Notes: a model not told the origin generated them from the letters alone. Shown: positions 18,016-31,027, numbered from the stretch's first letter. The stretch is DNA of 64,000 nucleotides from Shewanella putrefaciens (GCF_016406325.1 NZ_CP066370.1:4322331-4386330); one strand, 5' to 3'. A program made the numbers and translations.

Positions 18016-19149
18016 GTGAGTACTCGACTCCTTGTGAAAGCCAGCATTATTGCTGGCTTTATGATGTTATCTTTCTCGGCCAACGCTTCTGACTTACAGA
18101 AGCGTCAGTCCGAGTTGAAATCAATCCAAGCGCAAATAAACCAACAACAAAGCGCACTAAAAAGCACCAGTAAACAACGAGAAAAATTACTTTCATTACT
18201 GCGAAGTGATGAAGAAGCCATTGCTGCCGCGGCAAAAAAAGTAAACAACACAAAAAATAGTTTAAAACAAATAGACAATAAACTCGCAGAGCTAAAACAA
18301 CGCCAAGATGAGTTAGAAACACTGAAAATTAGCCAGCAAAAAACACTTTCAAAACAGCTTTCTAGCGCCTATTTAGCAGGCAATCACGATTACACCAAGA
18401 TGATGCTAAATCAACAAAGTCCTGCCACTATTGAGCGAATGCTGGCTTATTATCAATACCTGAACAAAGCTCGAATGAAGTCGATAAACGAATTAAAACA
18501 GACTCTTACCGAACTTGATGACATCAAGGCTTCACAGATCAGTAAACAGCAGCAGCTCACTAAGTTGATAGCAGAGCAACAAGTTCAGTCTAAGCGCTTA
18601 AGCCAGGAACAAAGTCAGCGCCAACTCACCCTCAATGAATTGCAACGTACCCTCAACACTAAGGGCGCTGAACTTGAACAACTACAAATTGAGGAAGCCA
18701 GCTTAAAACGCGTGGTAGAACAAGCACTACGTGCCATGAAAGACAGTCCATCAATGGAAGGTTTTGGCAAACAGGGAGGTAAGCTGAAATGGCCGACCAA
18801 AGGCCGAGTCAGTGCCAGCTTTGGCAGCCCACGTTCAGGGCAAGTAGTGTGGAAAGGCACTATGCTATCGGCACCTGAAGGACAAAATATACATGCAATT
18901 TCAGGAGGAAAAGTCATCTATGCCGATTGGTTAAAGGGGTTTGGTATGGTGATGGTCATCGACCACGGTAAGGGCTATATGAGTCTTTACGGCCATGCAC
19001 AAACACTACTAAAAAGCCCTGGTGACATGGTAAAAAGTGGCGACGCAATTGCTTTAGTCGGACGTTCGGGTGGACAAACCGAGCCTGGCCTATACTTTGA
19101 AATAAGGCATAAAGGGCAAGCCGTCGATCCAGCGAAATACTGTCGCTAA
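18016..19149 (+). CDS. envC: murein hydrolase activator EnvC
   Basis: EnvC activates the amidases AmiA/AmiB at the division septum from the periplasm. The 377-residue protein starts with a signal peptide, has a long Gln/Lys-rich coiled coil (about 25-240) and a C-terminal LytM/M23 domain (about 260-375). As in E. coli EnvC, the domain is degenerate: the metal-binding His of the usual H-F-E-I-R motif is Tyr (Y-F-E-I-R), so it should activate rather than cut. It starts at a GTG 10 bases after gpmI and is followed closely by the S41 protease. Confidence 0.93.
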   Translation: MSTRLLVKASIIAGFMMLSFSANASDLQKRQSELKSIQAQINQQQSALKSTSKQREKLLSLLRSDEEAIAAAAKKVNNTKNSLKQIDNKLAELKQRQDELETLKISQQKTLSKQLSSAYLAGNHDYTKMMLNQQSPATIERMLAYYQYLNKARMKSINELKQTLTELDDIKASQISKQQQLTKLIAEQQVQSKRLSQEQSQRQLTLNELQRTLNTKGAELEQLQIEEASLKRVVEQALRAMKDSPSMEGFGKQGGKLKWPTKGRVSASFGSPRSGQVVWKGTMLSAPEGQNIHAISGGKVIYADWLKGFGMVMVIDHGKGYMSLYGHAQTLLKSPGDMVKSGDAIALVGRSGGQTEPGLYFEIRHKGQAVDPAKYCR

Positions 19150-19178
19150 CATGGCTGCCCTAACAATAGGGGGCGGCT

Positions 19179-20387
19179 ATGAAACATGTGTTCCGCGACA
19201 TTGGTTGTGTTGGATTAGGCCTAGTACTAGGCCTGTCTATTAGCCTATCCAGTAAAGAGAATACAAAATCTTCTTTAAATAATTTTGACTATCCATTGCT
19301 ACAGGATGTTATTGAAACAGTTGAAACTTATTATGTTAAAACCGTTTCAAAGGAAGAATTGGTCCAAGCGGCCATCAAGGGAATTTTTGAACATTTAGAT
19401 CCTTACTCTAGCTTTTTAAATCACCAAGAATTCCTCGATTTAAAAGATGCCAACCGAGGTGAGTACTTTGGTTTTGGGTTTGAAGTCGCCAGCAATAAAA
19501 ATCAGATCAGTATCATAGCGCCCTTCGCTAATTCCCCCGCAGAAAAAGCGGGGATAAGAGCTGGGGACACTATTATCAAACTCAATAATACTCTATCAAC
19601 TGAAGCGAATCTCTCCGATATTCTTGCAGAAATAAAACAGCACAGCCTACGTAATCAACCGATTGATTTAACACTAAAACATCTAAACGATAGTACAGAG
19701 TTTAAGGTTTCACTCAGACCTAGCATGATCACTATGCAATCTGTGAGTAGCACACTGCTAAAAGGCAATATTGGCTACATTAGACTCAGTAGCTTTCAAG
19801 AAAACTCCACCAAAGATGTGTTGCATTCACTAAGCCAATGGCAAAGCACAGAGTTGACAGGGCTTATTCTCGATTTGCGTAATAATCCCGGAGGGCTACT
19901 CGACCAAGCAATAAAAATTGCGGATATCTTCCTCGCTAAGGGCCGTATCGTCTCAACTTCTGGGCGATTTTTTGATGCGAATTCAGACTACTACGCTTCA
20001 CCTCAAACAATGTTCAACAAAGTGCCAATATTAGTGTTGATCAACAAAGGTTCAGCCTCTGCAGCCGAAGTGCTTGCAGCCGCATTGCAAGAAAATGGTC
20101 GCGCTAAGCTATTAGGTGAAACCAGTTTTGGTAAAGGAACCGTCCAAAGTTTGATCCCAATACTAAACGATGGCAACGCTGTAAAACTGACAATAGCCCA
20201 ATACAACACGCCAAAAGGTGGAAATATCCACGAGATTGGCATAGTACCAGATGTGAAAGTCAACCCCGAAACTAGCTCAAACAAAGAGAATATGGCTATA
20301 ATCGACGCCAACTCAACTCCAAGCGATGTTGCCCATGACTATATAGTCAACTCTGCTATAGCTTGGATACAACACCATGACGAATAA
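19179..20387 (+). CDS. S41 family C-terminal processing protease (CtpA-like)
   Basis: The 402-residue protein has an N-terminal membrane anchor or signal (about 8-25), a PDZ domain (about 80-180; A-G-I-R-A-G-D-T-I) and an S41 catalytic domain with Ser in N-K-G-S-A-S-A-A-E and Lys in T-S-F-G-K-G-T-V-Q. CtpA-type proteases trim periplasmic proteins. A GGGGG-rich site lies before the ATG. It sits between envC and the deacetylase gene; in other bacteria such proteases control peptidoglycan hydrolases, so a joint role in cell-wall turnover is a reasonable inference. Confidence 0.92.
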   Translation: MKHVFRDIGCVGLGLVLGLSISLSSKENTKSSLNNFDYPLLQDVIETVETYYVKTVSKEELVQAAIKGIFEHLDPYSSFLNHQEFLDLKDANRGEYFGFGFEVASNKNQISIIAPFANSPAEKAGIRAGDTIIKLNNTLSTEANLSDILAEIKQHSLRNQPIDLTLKHLNDSTEFKVSLRPSMITMQSVSSTLLKGNIGYIRLSSFQENSTKDVLHSLSQWQSTELTGLILDLRNNPGGLLDQAIKIADIFLAKGRIVSTSGRFFDANSDYYASPQTMFNKVPILVLINKGSASAAEVLAAALQENGRAKLLGETSFGKGTVQSLIPILNDGNAVKLTIAQYNTPKGGNIHEIGIVPDVKVNPETSSNKENMAIIDANSTPSDVAHDYIVNSAIAWIQHHDE

Positions 20388-20396
20388 GCAGAAACA

Positions 20397-21140
20397 GTGC
20401 GTTTATTTTATATCTTTATTGTCTTCATCTTATATGTTGCGCCATCTTACGCGACTAAAATTGCACTGATCATCGATGACATAGGCTATCGTCAAACAGA
20501 TAAAGCAGTATTGTCACTGCCTCACACAGTAACTCTTTCAGTGTTACCTCATACGCCTCTAGGTGAAAATCTCGCAAAAGTGGGTCACAGTAAAGGGCAT
20601 GAAATAATGCTGCATTTACCTATGCAAGCTATTAACGGTAAAGCATTAGGTCCCGGAGGCTTAACCAAGGGTATGGATGAAGCAGAGATCCGCGCTAACG
20701 TATCGAGTGCGATTGCAAATATCCCTTTTGCTAAGGGTGCAAATAACCATATGGGGAGTTTATTAACACAACTCGATTCACACATGCTTTGGGTTATGGA
20801 ATGCCTAAAGCAGAATCAACTGTATTTTGTGGATAGTATGACTACACCATTTTCTAAAGCGGGAGAGAAAGCAGATCAATTAGGTATCCCAAGTTTGAAA
20901 CGCCAACTCTTTCTCGATAACAACGTCAGTAAAAAAGCCCTTGAAAAGCAATTTAATCTCATGATTAGCAATGCACACATGCAAGGAAGCCTAGTGATAA
21001 TAGCTCATCCGTATCCTGAAACCATTCGCTTCTTACAAGCGAATTTACCACTACTTGAAGCAGAAGGAATAGATCTGGTACCCGTATCAGATTTATTGCC
21101 TATTGATATAGCTCAGGAAAATAGACTAATCCAACTGTAA
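20397..21140 (+). CDS. divergent polysaccharide deacetylase family protein (YibQ-like)
   Basis: The 247-residue protein has a cleavable signal peptide ending P-S-Y-A, then K-I-A-L-I-I-D-D-I-G-Y at the first strand and L-H-L-P-M-Q, A-N-N-H-M-G-S and F-V-D-S-M-T-T motifs typical of the YibQ/DUF610 divergent deacetylases, which act in the periplasm on unknown substrates. It starts with GTG 9 bases after the protease stop, so it is the end of the gpmI-envC operon. Its last 15 bases overlap the end of the convergent regulator gene. Confidence 0.9.
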   Translation: MRLFYIFIVFILYVAPSYATKIALIIDDIGYRQTDKAVLSLPHTVTLSVLPHTPLGENLAKVGHSKGHEIMLHLPMQAINGKALGPGGLTKGMDEAEIRANVSSAIANIPFAKGANNHMGSLLTQLDSHMLWVMECLKQNQLYFVDSMTTPFSKAGEKADQLGIPSLKRQLFLDNNVSKKALEKQFNLMISNAHMQGSLVIIAHPYPETIRFLQANLPLLEAEGIDLVPVSDLLPIDIAQENRLIQL

Positions 21141-21581
21141 AACAGAAATAGACAAATCCGGCAGCAAAACTAACAGCTCATCACGATTACTGACTATATC
21201 TTGCAAACTATATTGATCGAGCACATTTAAATAAGCATCAACCGCATGCGCCAAGACGCCTTTAAGCTTACAGGCTGGTGTAAACCGGCAGTAAGGTTTA
21301 CTACAGTCAATTGGTGCTAATGAATTTTCAAGAACTCGCACTAATTGGCCTAAGTTGATCTCGCAAGCTGGCTTGCCGAGACGAAAGCCACCCATTTTTC
21401 CTCGAATGGTTTCTAAATAGCCTAGCTTACCGAGATGATGCACAATTTTAGAAACATGATTAGGTGATAAATCAAATACCTGGGTAATTTCAGCAATTCT
21501 AAACAGCGTCGTCCTATCGGGCTGAACAGCCAAATACATAAGTGTACGAACGCCAAAATCGGTATAGCGTGTTAACTGCAT
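21126..21581 (-). CDS. Rrf2 family transcriptional regulator, NsrR-like
   Basis: The 151-residue protein begins M-Q-L-T-R-Y-T-D-F-G-V-R-T-L-M-Y, close to NsrR of E. coli, with a winged helix (V-S-K-I-V, R-G-K-M-G-G-F-R-L-G-K) and three cysteines spaced C-x5-C-x5-C (Cys in D-C-S-K-P-Y-C, then T-P-A-C-K-L-K) that in NsrR bind an iron-sulfur cluster sensing nitric oxide. It overlaps the convergent deacetylase gene by 15 bases and lies 22 bases after the start of a cysteine-cluster gene, which is probably its operon partner. Regulon targets are not visible here. Confidence 0.8.
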   Translation of the reverse strand: MQLTRYTDFGVRTLMYLAVQPDRTTLFRIAEITQVFDLSPNHVSKIVHHLGKLGYLETIRGKMGGFRLGKPACEINLGQLVRVLENSLAPIDCSKPYCRFTPACKLKGVLAHAVDAYLNVLDQYSLQDIVSNRDELLVLLPDLSISVLQLD

Positions 21582-21603
21582 AATTCACCTGTCAGCGATA
21601 AAC

Positions 21604-21858
21604 CTAATGAGAAGTCTGAGATTCAAGGTTAGTGATCAACCAAAACGCCTCTTCATTTGTATTACCACATGCATCCAGGGATGCATCAAAATCACTACAA
21701 ACGGCGGGACGAGCTGGCGAGCCGAAAATCAAACATAAATTATCATCACTGAGTTGAACACAGCGCTCTCCTGCAGCTTTGCCATTAGGCATACCCGGAA
21801 TAACACTGCTAATTGAAGGTGCAATACAGCAAGCACCACAACCAAGACGACAATTCAT
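21604..21858 (-). CDS. YkgJ-type cysteine cluster protein
   Basis: The 84-residue protein has seven or eight cysteines, beginning M-N-C-R-L-G-C-G-A-C-C-I-A-P-S-I, then E-R-C-V, L-C-L-I and V-C-S-D, in the pattern of the YkgJ/UPF0153 family, which likely binds zinc or an iron-sulfur cluster. Function is unknown. It is followed closely by the NsrR-like regulator, so it may be part of the same transcript. The 229 bases upstream to the tRNA gene hold only the rrn terminator. Confidence 0.78.
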   Translation of the reverse strand: MNCRLGCGACCIAPSISSVIPGMPNGKAAGERCVQLSDDNLCLIFGSPARPAVCSDFDASLDACGNTNEEAFWLITNLESQTSH

Positions 21859-22044
21859 TTTTGTTACTCATGAAAGACATAAGGGATTATACCGCTTAAT
21901 TTGTCCGAGATAAGTGTTACAACTCAATACTGCCAAGTCGCGCACAAGAGCCATTCTATTAGTGAAAGAAACCATGTTAATAATTGGCTCAAATGGCTGA
22001 CTACACAATCCTAGATAAAAAGATTGTAGAGTCATATTAGCAAA

Positions 22045-22076
22045 ACGAAAAAAGCCTCATCTTTCGATGAGGCTTA
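22045..22076 (-). terminator. rrn operon terminator
   Basis: On the minus strand AAGCCTCATC pairs with GATGAGGCTT around a four-base loop and is followed by TTTTTTCGTTTT. It lies 12 bases beyond the tRNA-Asp CCA end. Confidence 0.9.
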
Positions 22077-22087
22077 TCTCTTAATGT

Positions 22088-22164
22088 TGGCGGAGCGGAC
22101 GGGACTCGAACCCGCGACCCCCGGCGTGACAGGCCGGTATTCTAACCAACTGAACTACCGCTCC
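22088..22164 (-). tRNA. tRNA-Asp (anticodon GTC)
   Basis: The 77-nt gene folds as a standard cloverleaf: acceptor GGAGCGG/CCGCTCC, anticodon loop CTGTCAC with GTC, and TTCGAGTC in the T arm, with an encoded CCA end. It is the last gene of the rRNA operon. Confidence 0.97.
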
Positions 22165-22201
22165 TTTAGTCTAACGTTTGCACGTTAAGCTAAATTAGGC
22201 G

Positions 22202-22318
22202 CTTGGCGATGACCTACTCTCACATGGGGAGACCCCACACTACCATCGGCGCGATTGCGTTTCACTTCTGAGTTCGGGATGGGATCAGGTGGTTCCACAA
22301 TGCTATTGTCACCAAGCA
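22202..22318 (-). rRNA. rrf: 5S ribosomal RNA
   Basis: The roughly 117-nt gene begins GCTTGGTGACAATAGC and ends in GTCATCGCCAAGC, with conserved CCATCCCGAACTCAG and GAGAGTAGG elements; the ends pair as helix I. It lies between 23S and tRNA-Asp. Exact ends are estimated within a few bases. Confidence 0.95.
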
Positions 22319-22494
22319 TATTTGGTTTTAAACAAGACTCGAGAGCGCACTGCGTGCTGCTAGATTCTAGGAACTAAAACCTGCTCTTATCTTATTTAAT
22401 AATTCGGAAAACTGATTGTTTTTTGAGTCCACACTTCATTAAGTGTTTATATTCTGTCTAAGCTCACTTTGCAGTAAAACCCATCTGGGTTGTA

Positions 22495-25378
<2,884 letters not shown>

Positions 25379-25386
<8 letters not shown>

Positions 25387-25405
25387 ATACAACCCAGATA
25401 GGTTT
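25379..25405 (-). other. RNase III processing stalk flanking 23S rRNA
   Basis: The 27 bases here are complementary, in the transcript, to 22477-22503 on the far side of 23S, with a single G-U wobble. Such stalks are cut by RNase III to release pre-23S rRNA. Confidence 0.85.
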
Positions 25406-25863
25406 CTTTTTCGCTTGCCACTCCTCTTGTTATGCGGCGTTGCAAGTCTCATTCCTCAATCATGTAGCGCTGCTACACTCATTCGTCATTCAACTTACGG
25501 CCTTGCCTAACAAGCGATTGGCTGCGCTTATCTTATCGAAATAAGAAAAAACACATATCGAATTGTATTGCGACCAGCTTGGTTTTACTTGTCTCACTTC
25601 TGACCAAAGAAGTGGACGCGCCTTAGACTTGAATATTCAAGACACTTAATAAAGTGTTTGAGAACTCAATGTTCAATGCTTTCGCATTAAACTTTTTGTA
25701 ATTAATCACATGACAGACTCATGCCATTAATTACTATCAGCTTTCCAAATTGTTAAAGAACTACATCGACCTGCTAGAGGGATGTTTCGCTCTACCCGTC
25801 CTAAGACAGGATAAACAAGCAATCTGTGTGAACACTCAGCAAACATTAAGTTAGTCGTATAGG
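25387..25863 (-). other. 16S-23S internal transcribed spacer without tRNA
   Basis: The 477-base spacer contains no cloverleaf on either strand. A boxA-like element (GTTCTTTAACAATTTGG in RNA sense, about 25751-25767) lies toward 16S. An 89-base element (25426-25514) has CTTGTTA/TAACAAG ends and a central TGTAGC-GCT-GCTACA hairpin flanked by 13-base direct repeats with 11 matches. Confidence 0.8.
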
Positions 25864-27405
<1,542 letters not shown>

Positions 27406-27594
27406 AAAGTTTTGTTGCTTCCGTCTTACGACTTCAGCTGCTCAATGAATTCTGATTTTTTGTTTCTCGCACTCCTTATAAAAGAAGCACTGAAACAAAC
27501 TGTACATATTGCTATGAACACTCATTGTTACATTGATTTAAATTTTTGACTGCCAACCCTAAGGTTAAGCAGTTTCGATTAACTCAACACCTGT

Positions 27595-27615
27595 GAGTGT
27601 CCACACAGATTTCTT
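27595..27615 (-). other. RNase III processing stalk flanking 16S rRNA
   Basis: GAGTGTCCACACAGATTTCTT here is almost the reverse complement of 25817-25836 on the other side of 16S (two differences), so the transcript can fold into the stalk that frees pre-16S rRNA. Confidence 0.75.
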
Positions 27616-27623
27616 GTTTTATC

Positions 27624-27636
27624 TTGTTAAAGAGCA
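27624..27636 (-). promoter_or_regulatory. boxA antitermination element in the rrn leader
   Basis: In RNA sense TGCTCTTTAACAA matches the boxA consensus bound by NusB-S10 for rRNA antitermination. A related element is present in the spacer ahead of 23S. Confidence 0.8.
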
Positions 27637-27705
27637 ACTCAACCTCATAAGAGAAGGCGAGTACCACACTGAGCGCCGAACGCTACCAGTTGGCTAGGGC
27701 TGCGT

Positions 27706-27733
27706 ATTCTACGCATTTCCCGTTTCGCGTCAA
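27706..27733 (-). promoter_or_regulatory. rrn promoter P2
   Basis: On the minus strand TTGACG and TAGAAT are separated by 16 bases, upstream of the boxA leader. Position and sequence fit the downstream of the two usual rrn promoters. Confidence 0.75.
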
Positions 27734-27834
27734 GGAGTTTTTGCAAACTTTCTCAACACTCATCAATCAGTAAACTCATTGATGAACCGTCATATCAGGC
27801 TGCTTAACGCTGTCTGCCGTGTCAGTGGATGCGC

Positions 27835-27863
27835 ATTATAGGGAGCGAAACTTTTTCTGCAAG
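27835..27863 (-). promoter_or_regulatory. rrn promoter P1
   Basis: On the minus strand CTTGCA and a perfect TATAAT are 17 bases apart, followed by a GC-rich discriminator (GCGC) typical of stringently controlled rRNA promoters and preceded by an A/T-rich tract that could be an UP element. Confidence 0.85.
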
Positions 27864-27924
27864 TGCTTTTTAAAATAAAATGGCAACAAGGCATTTAGAC
27901 GGCTATTTATCGAACGAAGCGAAT

Positions 27925-27953
27925 AAAAAAGGGACTATAAAGTCCCTTTTTAA
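27925..27953 (-). terminator. bidirectional terminator after ccoG
   Basis: GGGACT and AGTCCC form a stem with flanking A and T runs, 62 bases beyond the ccoG stop. It separates ccoG from the rrn promoters. Confidence 0.8.
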
Positions 27954-28014
27954 GGTTTATTTCCTGATGTAACGAAACTCAACTATCTAATACATCAAGA
28001 ATGAACAATGGATA

Positions 28015-29442
28015 CTAAGGGCTGAAGAAACGAGATTCTTGCTTAACTTCTACTTCTTCACCGTTAATATGCGTTTTCACTTTAATTTCAATATTCGTCA
28101 CTGAACGAGCTAACTCTACTGGGTCGACTCCAACGCTAATAGGTAATGTAAATACCTCGCCCGCCGCAATGGTAACTGAGTTTGGGCCATACCATTTATA
28201 GTTGTTTAAGCCTTCGACACTCATAGTGTATTCGTGTGCTTCTTCCGTTTTGTTGAGGATCTTAAGGGTGAATGTATTTTCAATCAGCCCTTGGTTATTT
28301 TCTCTATATAACTGATTACGATCACGGATAATATCCATACGCACAGGCGCAATAGTTGCACTGGCGTAGATGAATACCAGTATCATAACCACCAGCACAA
28401 CACCGTATCCGATTAACTTGGGCCTTAGCACTTTCTCTTTTATACCTTCAAGCTTGTTTTCCGTGGTGTAACTAATAAGCCCTAATGGATAACCCATACG
28501 CTCCATCGTTTGATCACAAGCATCGATACAAGCACCACAGTTAATACATTCATACTGTAAACCATTACGAATATCGATTCCTGTTGGGCACACCTGCACA
28601 CAGAGATCGCAATCAATACAGTCGCCTAAGCCTATTTCTTTCGGATCGGCTTTACGTGAACGCGGGCCACGAGTTTCACCACGTTTAGTATCGTAACCAA
28701 CAATAAATGTATTCTTATCAAACATAGCGGCTTGGAAACGAGCATATGGACACATGTGAATACACATGATTTCACGCATCCAGCCAGCATTCCCGTAGGT
28801 GGCAAGTGTAAAAAACACGACCCAGAAATAGATGCCACCAGAAGCATTAAGGGTAAATACGTCGAGATAAACCTCGCGGCTCGGTACAAAATAAGACACA
28901 AAGGTCATCGCAGTGACGAAAGAAAGCAGTATCCAAGCTGTATGTTTAGCCACTTTTCGCCAAATTTTATCGAAACTCCATGGCATTTGATCGAGCTTTA
29001 TACGCTTATTACGCGCACCCTCGAGTTTTTCCTCAAACCAAATGAACATAAAAGTCCATACTGTCTGGGGGCATGTATAACCACACCAAACTCGGCCAAG
29101 GTAAGTTGTCACAAAGAAAAGAGCAAAAGCAGCTATCATAAAGAGGGCGGCGAGTAAGGTAAGATCCTGAGGCCAAATGGTTAAGCCGAATACGTGGAAC
29201 TTTTGCTCACCTAAGTTAAACCATACGGCTTGGCGATTTCCCCACGGGATCCACGGGAGTATCAGGAAGAATAACATTGCAATCCACCCCATACGGCGGC
29301 GCAAAGAAGTCCACAATCCGTCGATGGCTCGGACATAAATCCGGTTGCGAGGGTTAAAGCGATCAGCTTTACTCGCATCTGGCTGGTGAATCTTAATTCG
29401 ATTGGTTTTCGAATAGTCCTTGTTATTAGATTCTGTGCTCAT
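28015..29442 (-). CDS. ccoG: cytochrome c oxidase accessory protein CcoG (RdxA/FixG family)
   Basis: CcoG is a membrane iron-sulfur protein needed for copper delivery to cbb3 oxidase. The 475-residue product has about five membrane segments, a polyferredoxin-like cluster C-I-D-C-D-L-C-V-Q-V-C-P and C-I-N-C-G-A-C-I-D-A-C, further cysteines in W-C-G-Y-T-C-P and C-I-H-M-C-P, and a C-terminal Ig-like domain ending in S-R-F-F-S-P. No ccoNOP genes are in the window. It is transcribed alone, divergent from a small gene of unknown role. Confidence 0.94.
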   Translation of the reverse strand: MSTESNNKDYSKTNRIKIHQPDASKADRFNPRNRIYVRAIDGLWTSLRRRMGWIAMLFFLILPWIPWGNRQAVWFNLGEQKFHVFGLTIWPQDLTLLAALFMIAAFALFFVTTYLGRVWCGYTCPQTVWTFMFIWFEEKLEGARNKRIKLDQMPWSFDKIWRKVAKHTAWILLSFVTAMTFVSYFVPSREVYLDVFTLNASGGIYFWVVFFTLATYGNAGWMREIMCIHMCPYARFQAAMFDKNTFIVGYDTKRGETRGPRSRKADPKEIGLGDCIDCDLCVQVCPTGIDIRNGLQYECINCGACIDACDQTMERMGYPLGLISYTTENKLEGIKEKVLRPKLIGYGVVLVVMILVFIYASATIAPVRMDIIRDRNQLYRENNQGLIENTFTLKILNKTEEAHEYTMSVEGLNNYKWYGPNSVTIAAGEVFTLPISVGVDPVELARSVTNIEIKVKTHINGEEVEVKQESRFFSP

Positions 29443-29533
29443 CTTGACAGCCTTTTACTGCTTTAATATTGGACGAAAACGGGCTTATTATACCCATATA
29501 ATTAATGGTTATTCACTTATGTTGGACTAAAAG

Positions 29534-29884
29534 ATGAAAGGTTGGATCATACTCGCATTACTTGCAGGCGCATTATATTACCTCTACACAGAAACAGACA
29601 AATTAGATGCACCAATTGCAGAGGTACAAACGATAATTAAAGACGTGAAGAATAAAGCGCAATCCATCTCTGGGACACAAATCATTAAAATCGATCAACA
29701 ATTAGCAAAAGCGAGAAAGGAAATCGTAGAGCGCTTATCGGCGCCAGAACTTGAAGAGTTTAACAAAATACCCTTCACCCCAGACGCCATAGCAGACTTT
29801 AAGAAAACCTACTGTGGTACAAAAGCACCAGAACATCCTGTTTTCAGCCGAGACAATCTGCTTTATATTTGCGATCATCTCTAA
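29534..29884 (+). CDS. hypothetical protein with N-terminal membrane anchor
   Basis: I do not recognise this 116-residue protein. It has one N-terminal hydrophobic segment (about 4-19), a polar, helix-prone middle rich in Lys and Gln, and two cysteines near the C-terminus (Y-C-G-T-K and Y-I-C-D-H). It is divergent from ccoG with 91 bases between the start codons, and upstream of menB on the same strand. It is probably a periplasm-facing anchored protein. Confidence 0.7.
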   Translation: MKGWIILALLAGALYYLYTETDKLDAPIAEVQTIIKDVKNKAQSISGTQIIKIDQQLAKARKEIVERLSAPELEEFNKIPFTPDAIADFKKTYCGTKAPEHPVFSRDNLLYICDHL

Positions 29885-30002
29885 TCACTTTCCTCGGGTT
29901 AAAAGGGAATTTTGCCATATAACACTAAGCTTTATGCTTAGTTGATTGACCTTATATGATTCCACCTAGCCTTTGAGACCCGACAGACATAGGCCAAGTA
30001 CC

Positions 30003-30905
30003 ATGACCCAACAAGTATCAGACATTTTTGATCCCACTTTATGGGATGAAGTCAGTGGATTTAATTTTGACGACATTACCTACCACAGAGCCAAAGCACA
30101 CGGCACAGTGCGTATTGCTATCAATCGTCCCGAATGCCTTAATGCCTTTAGGCCCAAAACCGTCGATGAGCTTTACATTGCACTCGACCATGCACGTCAA
30201 TGGTCTGATGTAGGTTGTGTATTACTCACAGGCAATGGTCCCTCAGCTAAAGGTCAATATTCCTTTTCTTCCGGTGGCGATCAACGTATTCGCGGCAAAG
30301 ATGGCTATAAATATGAAGGCGCCGAAGAAGGTAAAGCCGATCAAGCCAGAATGGGCCGCTTACATATATTAGAAGTGCAACGCCTTATCCGCTTTATGCC
30401 TAAAGTGGTCATCGCCGTTGTGCCAGGTTGGGCGGTGGGTGGCGGCCATAGTTTACACGTAGTGTGCGACTTAACCTTAGCCTCGAAAGAACACGCAATA
30501 TTTAAACAAACCGATCCCGATGTTGCGAGCTTCGACTCAGGTTATGGCAGTGCTTATCTCGCCAAGATGATCGGCCAAAAACGCGCCAGAGAAATCTTCT
30601 TCTGCGGTTTTAACTACAGTGCCGATGAAGCCTTTGCCATGGGGATGGTCAATAAGTCCGTCCCCCACGCCGAGCTAGAAACCGAAGCATTGATGTGGGC
30701 GAAAGAGATTAATTCTAAATCACCTACGGCTATGCGTATGCTTAAATACGGCTTTAACATGACCGATGATGGTATGGTTGGTCAGCAATTATTTGCCGGT
30801 GAAGCAACGCGTTTAGCCTATGCGAGCGCCGAAGCACAGGAAGGGCGTGATGCCTTCCTCGAAAAACGCGATCAAGATTTTTCAGCCTTCCCTTGGCACT
30901 ACTAA
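30003..30905 (+). CDS. menB: 1,4-dihydroxy-2-naphthoyl-CoA synthase, type II-like
   Basis: MenB closes the naphthoquinone ring in menaquinone synthesis. The 300-residue crotonase-fold protein has the oxyanion-hole regions S-S-G-G-D-Q-R and G-W-A-V-G-G-G-H-S and the C-terminal G-R-D-A-F-L-E-K-R. The loop reads T-D-P-D-V-A-S-F-D-S-G-Y-G, with Asp where E. coli MenB has the Gly that binds bicarbonate, so this resembles the bicarbonate-independent type II enzyme of mycobacteria. The start at 30003 is preferred over a TTG at 29973. A terminator follows at 30940. Confidence 0.9.
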   Translation: MTQQVSDIFDPTLWDEVSGFNFDDITYHRAKAHGTVRIAINRPECLNAFRPKTVDELYIALDHARQWSDVGCVLLTGNGPSAKGQYSFSSGGDQRIRGKDGYKYEGAEEGKADQARMGRLHILEVQRLIRFMPKVVIAVVPGWAVGGGHSLHVVCDLTLASKEHAIFKQTDPDVASFDSGYGSAYLAKMIGQKRAREIFFCGFNYSADEAFAMGMVNKSVPHAELETEALMWAKEINSKSPTAMRMLKYGFNMTDDGMVGQQLFAGEATRLAYASAEAQEGRDAFLEKRDQDFSAFPWHY

Positions 30906-30939
30906 TTTTAGAATCGTATTAATTTACGTTTAAATGCTC

Positions 30940-30972
30940 AAAGCCCTCCATCGTGAGGGCTTTATGTTTTTT
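30940..30972 (+). terminator. rho-independent terminator after menB
   Basis: AAAGCCCTC and GAGGGCTTT form a 9-bp stem around a short loop, followed by ATGTTTTTT. Confidence 0.85.
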
Positions 30973-31027
30973 ACAACGGATAAATAGATAAAACCGTTTA
31001 AACTAATCTGAAAACACAGCTTTTATT

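Noticed and set aside
25426..25514. Integron attC-like site in the rRNA spacer
   Set aside because: GTTATGC and GCCTAAC look like core sites, but their order is the reverse of an attC on both strands and one position breaks the consensus. No integrase or cassette is nearby.
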